From Desulfobacteraceae bacterium (GTDB lineage Bacteria > Desulfobacterota > Desulfobacteria > Desulfobacterales > Desulfosalsimonadaceae), in assembly GCA_003599885.1 (NCBI GenBank), contig QZKW01000044.1, positions 1 through 64,000 of the forward strand: a stretch of 64,000 nt of DNA, given 5' to 3'. The number at the start of each line of letters is the position of its first letter. Within the stretch, counting starts at the first letter, position 1. The translations under genes and the position numbers were made by a program. Shown in pieces: positions 9,341-18,272 of the stretch. A model generated the notes under the pieces. It was not told the DNA's origin, ran no database searches, and was given only the letters and a program-made list of their open reading frames with translations.

Positions 9341-11953
9341 ATGAATGCTTATATCCGTTTTATTATCAAAAGGCCGTTGATCACGCTGGGCGTTTTCACT
9401 GCGATCACCCTTTTTTTCGCATCCGGCACCCTCAAGCTGCAATTTGACACCACCGTCGAGGCTTTTCTTCCCAAACAGGACAGTGAATATCAATTTTACA
9501 ACCAGGTAAAGGAAATCTATGGCGATACGGACACTTATATTATTCTTGCCATTGCCCATGACAATTTATGGAGTCCCGGCGCTTTCACGGAAATGGACCA
9601 CCTGCTTTCCGATATCGAGGAATACCAGCACTATGACGAGACTCGGGAGAGAGGGCGGCTTGACCGTCTGAATAATTTTTCTTTAAAGGAAACGATTACT
9701 TACGAAGAACTATGCGACGGGTTCAAGAATGATCCCGGCTTTACCCGGTTTCTCAGCAGGGCGATGGGGCAAATCCATAAGCCTGATGAAATCGTTAACA
9801 AAAGAGCATTCCGGCGTCTCAACAAGCTGGCTGTGGCTGCAAGGGATCTCAAAAAACTTGAAATGATCGATCGCATTATTTCACCCTTCACCTCAAAAGA
9901 CATTATCGGAGAAAACGATGCCCTGGAGACCGTGAGCCTTATTAAAAAGGATGTCCGCGGCAACAGGATACTGCCCCGATCAACAGAAGACTTTCAGGCA
10001 TTCCAGAAAATGCTTCAAAGAAATCCAGCTTTTGAGCGGAGCCTGTACAGCCGGGACCCGGCCACCGGACAAATCAGCGACCTCGGTTTTGTGATCCGGT
10101 TCAGACCGGTGGGGCACTATGATGCCATTGCCCGTGAAATTCTAAATATATCTGATAGTTATAAAAATCTGAAAATCATACCCCAGGGCCAGCCTCTCAT
10201 CTACATATGGACCAATAATTATGTTCAAAGGGATCTTTTCAATCTTTTATCTCTGGCCATGCTGGTGTCGATTATCGTGTGCACCATGAATTTCGGTTCC
10301 ATCCGCAGCACGTCGCTTCCCCTCGTCTGCCTCGGCATGGCTTCGTGCTGGGTTCTGGGTCTTATGGGGCATCTGGGATTTAAAATCACCACCATCGGGA
10401 TGTCTATCCCGCCGCTCATGATTGTGGTGGGAAGCTCCTATTCGATTCATATCCTCAACCAGTATTACACCGATTTTGACATGATTTCCCGGAAAGGAAA
10501 AATTGAGGGGCTCTATGAATCCATGGGACATATCGGACATACGGTTTTTCTGGCCGGACTCACCACGCTGGTTTCATTTCTGACCCTTGCCAATCATCAG
10601 CTTTCCGCTATGAGAGAATGGGGCATCTTTTCGGCAGCCGGCGTTCTGTTTGCCATTTTTATATCGGTTTCCGTTATTCCGGCGAGCCTTGCCCTGATGC
10701 CCCACAGGAAAGGGTTTCTCAAGCTGAAAAAAGAGAAATCCTCAAAAAAAGAAACGGCGGATATCATTATCTCGTGGATGACAAAAGCGGCTGTTCACCA
10801 TCCCAAAAAGGTGCTGGCGGTTGTCGCCGTCCTCCTGTGCCTCTCTCTTTTGGAAATTTCGAAAATCAAGATTGAAACCGAATTTCTTCAGAATTTCAAA
10901 GAAACAGACCCCATCCGGACCAGCGAAAAAATCATCGGGGAAAAATTCGGCGGGCGCTGGGGATTTAATATTCTGATTGATTCCGGAACGCCCGGCGGTG
11001 TCAAGTCCTCCAGATTTCTGAACGCCGTTGCGGATTTCCGGACTTGGCTGGAATCGGATGCCAACAAGGACCTCAATGTGGGCCGCACCGACGGGTTTAC
11101 GGATTTCATCGAGACCATGCACATGGCCATGAACAATGATGCGCCAGCCTTTTTCGCAATTCCTGAAAGTAATGCGGACATCAGGGATTACCTGGAGATT
11201 TTTACGGATGACGACGATAATTCAGACGGCAGGCCCGACAGCTTTGAGTCCTATGTGGATGCGAAATTCCAGACCTGCAATGTGCTGACCCGGATATACC
11301 AGAAAGAAGACTATCTTGTCGGCACCTTTGAGCTGAAACGGATCTTTAAAAAAATATCCGATCACCTGGGAAAAACGCTTCCCCCGCCGTATACGTTCCG
11401 GATCACGGGGCATCCGGCCATGGTGATAAAAACTGCGGGCTATATTGCCGACGGGCAAATCCAGAGCCTGTGGCAGTCCTGGGTGGTGGTGGGGCTTGCC
11501 ATTCTGATCCTGGTGAGAAGCTTTATCGCGGGTTTTCTGGCGCTGATCCCCTTAAGTGTGGCTTTTATTATCAATTTCGGCATCATGGGGTTATTCGGCA
11601 TACGGCTGGACGTGGCCACTTCCGTGATCGCCGCCATCACCATCGGTATCGGCGACGACAATACCATTCATTTTATCAATACTTATATTTACCAGCGAAA
11701 AAAGAACCTGAACGCCACCATTGACCAGATCATCACAGCGACCCTCGCCTCTTCCGGGAAAGCCATCATCTTTACCTCTCTGGCGCTGATGGCGGGATTT
11801 TCCATTTTCATGTTTTCATCTTTCAGGCCCGTCATTCTTTTCGGATTCCTCATGGCTGTGGCCATCACAGCCACCAATGTGGGCGCGCTGCTGGTACTGC
11901 CCGCCATCATCAAAGTCGCCGGATTGGATTTTAAAAAGGCGGAGGGGTTATAA
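9341..11953 (+). CDS. RND superfamily permease, paralogue 3, with altered relay motif
   Basis: 870 residues from the ATG, which is preceded by GGGAA; an in-frame TTG at 9317 is less likely. Similarity to paralogue 1 is very high (QGQPLIYIWTNNY, FGGRWGFNILIDSG, GRTDGFTDFIETMHMAMNND). Residues 625-636 (DDNSDGRPDSFE) form an EF-hand loop. The relay motif reads GIGDDNTIHF (769-778) where the other two have GIGVDDTIHF, so the second acidic residue is Asn and an extra Asp precedes the first. The gene converges on dedA with only 2 bp between the stops. The coding frame is intact, so the motif change is not a sign of decay by itself. Confidence 0.88.
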   Translation: MNAYIRFIIKRPLITLGVFTAITLFFASGTLKLQFDTTVEAFLPKQDSEYQFYNQVKEIYGDTDTYIILAIAHDNLWSPGAFTEMDHLLSDIEEYQHYDETRERGRLDRLNNFSLKETITYEELCDGFKNDPGFTRFLSRAMGQIHKPDEIVNKRAFRRLNKLAVAARDLKKLEMIDRIISPFTSKDIIGENDALETVSLIKKDVRGNRILPRSTEDFQAFQKMLQRNPAFERSLYSRDPATGQISDLGFVIRFRPVGHYDAIAREILNISDSYKNLKIIPQGQPLIYIWTNNYVQRDLFNLLSLAMLVSIIVCTMNFGSIRSTSLPLVCLGMASCWVLGLMGHLGFKITTIGMSIPPLMIVVGSSYSIHILNQYYTDFDMISRKGKIEGLYESMGHIGHTVFLAGLTTLVSFLTLANHQLSAMREWGIFSAAGVLFAIFISVSVIPASLALMPHRKGFLKLKKEKSSKKETADIIISWMTKAAVHHPKKVLAVVAVLLCLSLLEISKIKIETEFLQNFKETDPIRTSEKIIGEKFGGRWGFNILIDSGTPGGVKSSRFLNAVADFRTWLESDANKDLNVGRTDGFTDFIETMHMAMNNDAPAFFAIPESNADIRDYLEIFTDDDDNSDGRPDSFESYVDAKFQTCNVLTRIYQKEDYLVGTFELKRIFKKISDHLGKTLPPPYTFRITGHPAMVIKTAGYIADGQIQSLWQSWVVVGLAILILVRSFIAGFLALIPLSVAFIINFGIMGLFGIRLDVATSVIAAITIGIGDDNTIHFINTYIYQRKKNLNATIDQIITATLASSGKAIIFTSLALMAGFSIFMFSSFRPVILFGFLMAVAITATNVGALLVLPAIIKVAGLDFKKAEGL

Positions 11954-11955
11954 TT

Positions 11956-12597
11956 TCAGAATGCATCATCATGCCGGATGGAATGTTTTTTTCTGATCCA
12001 TTTGCGGATTTTTATCACGACATAAATTCCCGCAAGGATGGAAACCGCAATAAGGGCGGCCTGTACACCTTTGGCCACCTTAAAAACCTGATCGATATAT
12101 TCACCTCCAGCATAGGCCCCAAAAACAAGGGCCGGTACGCTGATCAGGGCAGCAAAAAAGTCATAGAGGAAGAATTTCATGAATTTTGTTTTGAGTACCC
12201 CGCCCATATAGAAAATGGCGGCCCGAAAACCAGGAAGAAACCGGGCGATGAAAAAGATCCTGTCATGGTGTTTTTCAATAACAGATATGGCCTTTCGTAT
12301 ATGAAAAGGTTTGATGAATTTCGATAAAAAATGATGATTTAAAAATGATGGCCCTGTTATTTTCCCGATCATGAACACGCTGCTGTCGCCCATGAGTACG
12401 CCGATTAAGGCAAGGGGTAGAAAGAGGCGGATGTCAAGGTATCCAGAATAGGCAAGATAGCCTCCAGTGATTAAAATCACGTCCTCCGGCAACGGCAGAC
12501 CGAATCCGCACAAAAGCAGAATTCCGATGAGCACAAAATATAATACCACCGGGTGGGCCATCGAAGATGCCGCATTCATTGCGAAATCAAATAACAT
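11956..12597 (-). CDS. DedA family (SNARE-associated/VTT) membrane protein
   Basis: 213 residues with the DedA hallmarks: GFGLPLPEDVILITGGYLA near residues 31-50, a re-entrant region, and ARFLPGFRAAIFYMGGVLKTKFMKFF at about 117-142. About four to five hydrophobic segments are visible, with a basic C-terminus (KIRKWIRKKHSIRHDD). DedA proteins are inner-membrane proteins; several act in flipping of undecaprenyl phosphate or phospholipid and in membrane homeostasis. The specific lipid cannot be read here. No clear ribosome site precedes the ATG. A small signal-peptide-like reading frame lies 15 bp upstream. Confidence 0.9.
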   Translation of the reverse strand: MLFDFAMNAASSMAHPVVLYFVLIGILLLCGFGLPLPEDVILITGGYLAYSGYLDIRLFLPLALIGVLMGDSSVFMIGKITGPSFLNHHFLSKFIKPFHIRKAISVIEKHHDRIFFIARFLPGFRAAIFYMGGVLKTKFMKFFLYDFFAALISVPALVFGAYAGGEYIDQVFKVAKGVQAALIAVSILAGIYVVIKIRKWIRKKHSIRHDDAF

Positions 12598-12612
12598 AAT
12601 TTTATTGCAGGG

Positions 12613-12822
12613 TTAATAAAAAGAGTTGAAATTAGACAGCCGGTTGGTGATGGCAGTGCCAGTCGCACTCTCCATGAAGGCCGGAATAAGCAGAACCGTT
12701 TGGGGGTTTTTCTCCGGGCGCTGGACTGCAGAGAATTCATGTGCAGCATTGAAGGGTAAAATACAGAGCACCAGGAGCAGAGAAATGGTAAGGCGTAATA
12801 TATATTTTCTCTTTTGAATCAT
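12613..12822 (-). CDS. Possible small secreted protein (hypothetical)
   Basis: About 69 residues starting MIQKRKYILRLTISLLLVL, then a signal-peptidase-like region (PFNAAHEFSA) and a short polar tail. It ends 15 bp before dedA on the same strand. Support is only the signal-like N-terminus and position; no good ribosome site and no recognised family. A chance reading frame remains possible. Confidence 0.3.
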   Translation of the reverse strand: MIQKRKYILRLTISLLLVLCILPFNAAHEFSAVQRPEKNPQTVLLIPAFMESATGTAITNRLSNFNSFY

Positions 12823-13100
12823 TCGTGTTTCACACAAGTCAATGCAACTGGTTTACTGCGGAACAAAAACCCCTCTGAAAAATTTGTTGTTAATATCCAC
12901 CACCTTTTTGCGAACGTGTCAATCACGAAATCAGACGGAAAAGAATCCCGAGGCAATTTGAGGAACGGTCATGCATAAATGGGTAAGCCCCCCAATTCCG
13001 GAATACGCATCGGTATGTTGGTAAATAGTTGCCTGCCATGTATAAAGTCGAAGGCATTGACCGTTGCGCCAGCCATCGCCAAACAGCCAGCCGCCCGCCT

Positions 13101-13916
13101 TCACCCCAACGCCACATCCAGAATCATCATCACCGAAAACCCCACCATGGTGGCCATGGTGACGATATCAATATTCGCCTCATTGCGCTGGGATTCGGGG
13201 ATCAGCTCTTCCACCACTACAAAAATCATGGCGCCGGCGGCAAAACAAAGGGCATAGGGCAGAATGTGCTGCATATGCAGAACAAACGCCGCCCCGACCA
13301 CCCCGGCAACAGGTTCAACCACGCCGGAGGCCTGCCCCATCATAAAACTTTTCATCCGGCCCATGCCTTCTCTCCGAAGCGGCAGGGACACCGCCGCGCC
13401 CTCCGGAAAATTCTGAAGGCCGATGCCGATGGCCAGCGCAATGGCCCCGCCGATGGTCGCAGAAGAGAGATTGGCAGCCACAGCCCCAAAAGCGACGCCC
13501 ACCGCAAGACCTTCGGGAATATTGTGCAGCGTGATGGCAAGAACCAGGAGCGTGCTTCGCTGCCAGGATGTCTTTATCCCCTCGCTTTGCCCCATCGGCA
13601 GGCCCATATGGAGATGCGGCAGCAGGAGGTCGGTCAGCCTCATGAAAATCCCGCCGCTCATAAATCCGATGACGGCTGTCAGCCAGGGGGTGTGCCCCAT
13701 CTGCCGGGCCATTTCGATGCCCGGAGCCAGCAGAGACCAGAAGCTGGCGGCGATCATCACTCCGGCGGCAAAACCGAGCATGGAATCCATGAGCCTGGGC
13801 TTGACTGATTTTACAAAAAATACGAGCGCCGCGCCGGCCGCTGTCACACCCCACGTAAAGAGCGTGGCGATGAGCGCCTGGGTGACGGGGCTGTATTGCT
13901 GAATAAAATCGATCAT
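13101..13916 (-). CDS. ZIP family divalent metal transporter
   Basis: 271 residues with eight hydrophobic segments. The two metal-site motifs of ZIP transporters are present: HNIPEGLAVGVAFG in TM4 and QNFPEGAAVSLPL in TM5. A His-containing loop (LLLPHLHMGLPMG) lies between TM3 and TM4, as is usual, and GEELIP-like EELIPES lies in TM7. Import of zinc or a related divalent ion into the cytoplasm is the expected role; the length fits the GufA/ZupT group. It lies 18 bp downstream of the HtrA protease gene on the same strand and may be transcribed from the long Bat operon. Confidence 0.9.
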   Translation of the reverse strand: MIDFIQQYSPVTQALIATLFTWGVTAAGAALVFFVKSVKPRLMDSMLGFAAGVMIAASFWSLLAPGIEMARQMGHTPWLTAVIGFMSGGIFMRLTDLLLPHLHMGLPMGQSEGIKTSWQRSTLLVLAITLHNIPEGLAVGVAFGAVAANLSSATIGGAIALAIGIGLQNFPEGAAVSLPLRREGMGRMKSFMMGQASGVVEPVAGVVGAAFVLHMQHILPYALCFAAGAMIFVVVEELIPESQRNEANIDIVTMATMVGFSVMMILDVALG

Positions 13917-13934
13917 ATTGTTTTCACAATGGGG

Positions 13935-15413
13935 TTATCTTGTTAATTTGACAACCACCATGCCCGTGTCCGACCGTTTGATATACAATTGAACGGAACC
14001 GCCCTTTTTAATTCCCTCCAGAATCCGGTTGTAACCGGAAACGTTTTTCACCGGCTGATGATTAATTTCCTTGATAATATCGCCTTCCTGGATACCGGCA
14101 GCGGCACTTTTGCCAGCTGCCTGAACTTCAATCACAATCACGCCGTCAGTATCGGTTAAGCCGAATCTCCGGGCGACCTCCGGCGTTATATCAGCAATCT
14201 GCATACCGAGACCGCTATCGGCAGAATCCGGCTGCGTCCCTTGAGCCGTCACCCCGAGCTTGGCCTCATCCCTTCGGGCAATGATGACATCTACTGTCTT
14301 GACCTTGCCCTTACGGTTCAGGACGATTTCCGCCTTACTCTCCACGGAAAGATCGGCAATCAGACGGGACAGATCCCGGGTGGAATTCAAAGATTTGCCA
14401 TTGATGGAAAGAACAATGTCTCCTTGCTGAATGCCGGCCCTGTCCGCCGGATCGCCGGGGAAGACCTCAGAAATCAAAACGCCCTGACTGACGCCGTAAT
14501 ACTCTTTCAGGTCATCGTCCAGATCCTGAATGCCCACGCCCAGCCACCCTCGGGTCACTGCGCCGCTGCTTTTTAATTGTTCAAAAACAGCATTGGCGAT
14601 GTTGATCGGTATGGCGAAACCAATCCCGTCCCCGCCGTTGACGATGGCGGTATTGATGCCCACGACTTCGCCATCCATATTAAGCAGGGGACCGCCACTG
14701 TTACCCGGATTGATGGAGGCATCCGTCTGAATAAAATCATCATAAGGGCCTGCGCCGATGACCCGGCCTCTGGCGCTGATGATGCCGGCAGTGACCGTAT
14801 GTTCCAGACCGAAGGGGCTGCCGATGGCCAGCACCCATTGTCCGATTTCGATTTTATCGGAATCGCCGATGGCCAGCACCGGCAGATCATGATCGGCTTT
14901 GATTTTAATCAGGGCCAGGTCCGTTGATGCATCCGTACCGATGATTTCCGCGCGGTATTCTTTTCCGTCCGTCAGCTTGACCTCAATTTCATCCGCGCCA
15001 TCGATCACATGGTTGTTGGTGACAATATACCCGGCCTTATCCAGAATAAAACCAGAGCCTAAGCTCGCTTGTTTGAACTGGCGCTGGGGCTGGTTTTTGA
15101 AAAATTCCTCAAAATACCGGCCAAAAGGATCTTGCTGGCCCTGAGGGCCTCTGAAAAAATGTTCAAACACCCGGCCGGCCCCGCCGCTCATGGTCCTTAC
15201 CGTGCTGATGTTGACCACCGCCGGGCTGCAATTTTTAGCAAGGCCGGTGAAATCCTGGGGAACCATTCTGGCGGGCTGGCCCCAGCCGCCTAAAGCAGCG
15301 GATGGCGCGAAAGGATTTGAGACAAAAACAAAGGCCGATACAACCAGCATCACGGACAGGAAAAACCACCGCTGCCCTATATTCCGGGAATTTTCTGTTT
15401 TTACGGATTTCAT
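13935..15413 (-). CDS. HtrA/DegP-type periplasmic serine protease (Do family)
   Basis: About 492 residues. A cytosolic start and single hydrophobic segment (WFFLSVMLVVSAFVFVSN) serve as signal peptide. The trypsin-like domain has the triad His135 (TNNHVIDG), Asp165 (STDLALIK) and Ser239 (NPGNSGGPL). Two PDZ domains follow, near 275-365 and 395-490. It degrades or holds misfolded envelope proteins. The start at 15413 was chosen because AAGGAG lies 6 nt before it; ATG at 15416 is also possible. The gene follows batE by about 105 bp on the same strand. Coupling an HtrA gene with a Bat operon suggests a shared envelope-stress function (inference). Confidence 0.92.
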   Translation of the reverse strand: MKSVKTENSRNIGQRWFFLSVMLVVSAFVFVSNPFAPSAALGGWGQPARMVPQDFTGLAKNCSPAVVNISTVRTMSGGAGRVFEHFFRGPQGQQDPFGRYFEEFFKNQPQRQFKQASLGSGFILDKAGYIVTNNHVIDGADEIEVKLTDGKEYRAEIIGTDASTDLALIKIKADHDLPVLAIGDSDKIEIGQWVLAIGSPFGLEHTVTAGIISARGRVIGAGPYDDFIQTDASINPGNSGGPLLNMDGEVVGINTAIVNGGDGIGFAIPINIANAVFEQLKSSGAVTRGWLGVGIQDLDDDLKEYYGVSQGVLISEVFPGDPADRAGIQQGDIVLSINGKSLNSTRDLSRLIADLSVESKAEIVLNRKGKVKTVDVIIARRDEAKLGVTAQGTQPDSADSGLGMQIADITPEVARRFGLTDTDGVIVIEVQAAGKSAAAGIQEGDIIKEINHQPVKNVSGYNRILEGIKKGGSVQLYIKRSDTGMVVVKLTR

Positions 15414-15517
15414 CATTTTCTCCTTCATGTATAAAATAAAACAGTTCACAGCACTTTTAAAAGATAAGACATGAAGCATTAAAACACGATTAAAATCACA
15501 TTAAATTTTTCTTATCT

Positions 15518-16408
15518 TCACCGGACCAGTCCGGTACTGTTTTCTGGAACCCAGCAGGTCCGGCCATCCGGCAGGCGAATATTATACCACGAGCCCCGTT
15601 GCTCTACAAGATCGAACTCCGTGCCTGCATGAAGCGGTTCGGTGAAGCTGGGCGCGTAATTATCGCTGTTGCCTTTGCGGGCGACGATTGATGGATCGAG
15701 AATCACGCCGGGAGTGACCTGCCGGAGGATGACCGCCTCGGCTATCAGCGACCCGCCCATCATGGCGGTCAGCACCACCGCCAGTATGAACGGCCATCCA
15801 AAGACCGGACGATTCAATAGTCTTTGAGCCGCCGCCACCATCCAGACAATAGCGAATAAAATGCCGAACACCATGAGCTTCATCGGGGTCGACAGGTCGT
15901 AATGCCAGAAAAAAATCGTCTGGAACACCCGCGTTTCCTGGGGGATTGCAATGCTGTCCTGCCGTTTGTTCCTTGCGTATTCAAGGTTCTGGCGCAGGTT
16001 GGCATCATTGGGAATATACTGGGCAGCCTTCCGGTAATTCAATATGGCCCGCCCCATATCCTGGGCCTGAAACCAGCTGTTGCCGATATTATAATACAAG
16101 CGGCCGTTTTCAACCCCGCCCTGAGTGATGAGGCGCTCGTATCCCAGGGCCGCCTGCCGGAAAAGGGCCCGGGCCTTTTCCGGATCGGTTCCGGCGGCCT
16201 GACCTGCCTGCTCAAACAAGTCGTTCGCCTGATCAAACAATTGCCGGATCTGGGTTTGTTTTTGGGCAGGGGGCAACCATTCACCCCCTGCTGCCGGGCG
16301 GGGAATCAGGGGAAGGAGCAGAAGAAAGAAAAGCATCAGGGGCATGATCCTGCCTAACCGGGCATCAAACGTCCTTTGATTCGTCATATTTTCAGCGATT
16401 TTTTCCAT
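15518..16408 (-). CDS. batE: BatE-like TPR and SH3-domain membrane protein
   Basis: 296 residues. There is an N-terminal signal or anchor (LMLFFLLLLPLIP), then a TPR region (NGRLYYNIGNSWFQAQDMGRAILNYRKAAQYIPND) near 105-140. Two hydrophobic helices lie near 175-225, and a C-terminal SH3-like module (GTEFDLVEQRGSWYNIRLPDGRTCWV) near 260-290. This architecture is that of BatE in aerotolerance operons. It would sit in the inner membrane with the TPR and SH3 parts in the periplasm. The gene starts 5 bp after the batD stop. Its molecular role is not established in the family. Confidence 0.8.
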   Translation of the reverse strand: MEKIAENMTNQRTFDARLGRIMPLMLFFLLLLPLIPRPAAGGEWLPPAQKQTQIRQLFDQANDLFEQAGQAAGTDPEKARALFRQAALGYERLITQGGVENGRLYYNIGNSWFQAQDMGRAILNYRKAAQYIPNDANLRQNLEYARNKRQDSIAIPQETRVFQTIFFWHYDLSTPMKLMVFGILFAIVWMVAAAQRLLNRPVFGWPFILAVVLTAMMGGSLIAEAVILRQVTPGVILDPSIVARKGNSDNYAPSFTEPLHAGTEFDLVEQRGSWYNIRLPDGRTCWVPENSTGLVR

Positions 16409-16413
16409 TATCG

Positions 16414-18270
16414 TTACAATAGCCGATCCAGTTTTTTCTGTAAGTTGCGGGCCATTTCCACGGCGCTTTCCCCGCCGGCCCTGGCATTCCCGTAACGGGC
16501 CGCCTCGCCATCCGCAAACAATGACTCAAGCTCCGCCAGTGCCTCCGGATCGATTTTTTTCAGGCGTAACGGCCCGGCCACATCCTGAAACGTCAATACG
16601 CCGGGCTGGAGACGCAACTTGGCCCGCAAATAGGTTTTAAACGCTTCCAGAATCGCGGCGGCCATTTCCGGTGTTCCGATGGCTTGGGCGGCGCTGATCT
16701 CCCGGGCAAGCCGGATACCGGCTTTTTTGGCAAGAGATAAGCCGGGGTCGGTCTTTTTCTTCCGGTAGACCCATGTTCCGGCAAACAGGAGAAAATAGAA
16801 GACCGGGGGCAGCATCAGAACCGCAAGCCCGGCCGGGGAGGAGAGCCAAAGCGCCGGGTCATGAGTCTGCCGGTTCAGAACGCTGTCGTCTTCATAATTA
16901 TGGGCAATCCCTGCTGCCCAGGTTTCTATCTGGCTGCCCGCGGGATCATTGGATAAAAGGCCTTCGGCATCCTTTGCCGTCACCATCCGCGTGGGGCTGA
17001 CGGTCAGGGGGATGGGGGCGGTCCGGGCGGTCTGATACGTTTCGGTGCGGGTGTCGAAATATGACAGCAGCAAAGGCGGAACCGCCGACACATCGGCCCT
17101 CAGAGGGCGGATGGTATGGGTAAATATCTTCCGGTCTCCGGATATTTCACCGGCTGCCCGTTCTGACGGCACCTTAAAATCACGGATCAGGTCCGGCTGT
17201 TTCTGGAGCGGCGGCAGTTCAACCGGTTCCAGAAATTCCGGGCCGCTGACGGCGACCGTCAAGGTGACGGGGTCTCCCACATTTACGGTGGTTGGTGTGG
17301 CTTCTGCCGCTATGCTGTAATCACCCACAAGCCCCGAAAAATCTTCAGGGCGTCCGGCCATTGGAAGTTCTTTCACCTCCAAATCAAGCCTGTTTGACGG
17401 TGCAATCCCCTGCCGATAGACTCCCTGGCGCATGTTTTGATTGAAAAAATTTGAAAAAAACTCATCGCCAAACGGACGACGCTGGTTCCGGTATCCGGTA
17501 AGGGTTTTATACGTCACCGTGACCGGGTCAATGGAAAGAGTGCCGGATCTGCCGGGAATCAGGACTTTCTGGAACGAAAGGGTTGAGTATACCCGGCCAT
17601 TCAGCTCCCCCTGCCCTTTTTCAACAATGATCTCGCCGGAATTGGCGGGAATCCGGTAATACTGTTTGCCGGAACGTGTGTCAACGGGAGGATCGGCTAC
17701 AAAAAACCGGTCCTTGTTTTCCAGAAACGGAATCGAAAAACTGGCGGTGTCGACATCTCCGGCCAGATACCAGGTCACGGTCAACGTGACCGGCTCGCCC
17801 ACATAGCAGCTGTTTTTGGACACGCGCATTCTCAGCTTGAACTCATCGGTTTCCGTTGGCTTTTGGGCCAGAATGCTGACCGGCCGGGTGCTGGCTGTCT
17901 GTCCGTCGGCACTAACCGATATCGGCGGAATTTCGATCCGCCCTTCCCGCAGCGGGATGATCTGGTAGGAAAACACGTAGCCCTGGCGGACATCCTGGGT
18001 CATGCGGCCATTAATGATGCTGATGGAGCGGCTTGAGTTCTGGCTGCCGCCCTGAAATGACACGGAAAAACCATCCATTTGCGAAAGGTCGGGCTGGTCG
18101 GGAGATTCGCTGCCGCTTACAATGATCTGCATGGTCACGGGCTCGCCCACAAACACTTCCGCCTGCGCCAAACGGACCTCCGCCGAAAAGGGCTGCGAGC
18201 CCGCCGATACGGCAAGGCTCAGCATGAATACTAATAACAAACCCCATATGATGCCAAAACCACGGCCCAT
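16414..18270 (-). CDS. batD: BatD family (oxygen tolerance) membrane protein
   Basis: 618 residues. The signal peptide is followed by Ig-like/BatD domains: VRLAQAEVFVGEPVTMQI at the start, then NSCYVGEPVTLTVTWYL, and later EATPTTVNVGDPVTLTVAVSGP. One membrane helix lies near residue 490 (GLAVLMLPPVFYFLLFAGTW) with a cytoplasmic helical tail that reads like DUF4381 tails. BatD is a periplasmic-facing component of the MoxR/Bat system. The gene overlaps or abuts the TPR gene upstream: a GTG at 18276 would overlap its stop, but the ATG at 18270 has AAGGA at better spacing. Confidence 0.88.
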   Translation of the reverse strand: MGRGFGIIWGLLLVFMLSLAVSAGSQPFSAEVRLAQAEVFVGEPVTMQIIVSGSESPDQPDLSQMDGFSVSFQGGSQNSSRSISIINGRMTQDVRQGYVFSYQIIPLREGRIEIPPISVSADGQTASTRPVSILAQKPTETDEFKLRMRVSKNSCYVGEPVTLTVTWYLAGDVDTASFSIPFLENKDRFFVADPPVDTRSGKQYYRIPANSGEIIVEKGQGELNGRVYSTLSFQKVLIPGRSGTLSIDPVTVTYKTLTGYRNQRRPFGDEFFSNFFNQNMRQGVYRQGIAPSNRLDLEVKELPMAGRPEDFSGLVGDYSIAAEATPTTVNVGDPVTLTVAVSGPEFLEPVELPPLQKQPDLIRDFKVPSERAAGEISGDRKIFTHTIRPLRADVSAVPPLLLSYFDTRTETYQTARTAPIPLTVSPTRMVTAKDAEGLLSNDPAGSQIETWAAGIAHNYEDDSVLNRQTHDPALWLSSPAGLAVLMLPPVFYFLLFAGTWVYRKKKTDPGLSLAKKAGIRLAREISAAQAIGTPEMAAAILEAFKTYLRAKLRLQPGVLTFQDVAGPLRLKKIDPEALAELESLFADGEAARYGNARAGGESAVEMARNLQKKLDRLL

Positions 18271-18272
18271 GA

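Noticed and set aside
13029-13808. 259-codon His-rich plus-strand frame opposite the ZIP transporter
   Set aside because: The His-rich composition comes from the complement of GC-rich membrane codons; no domain and no ribosome site.
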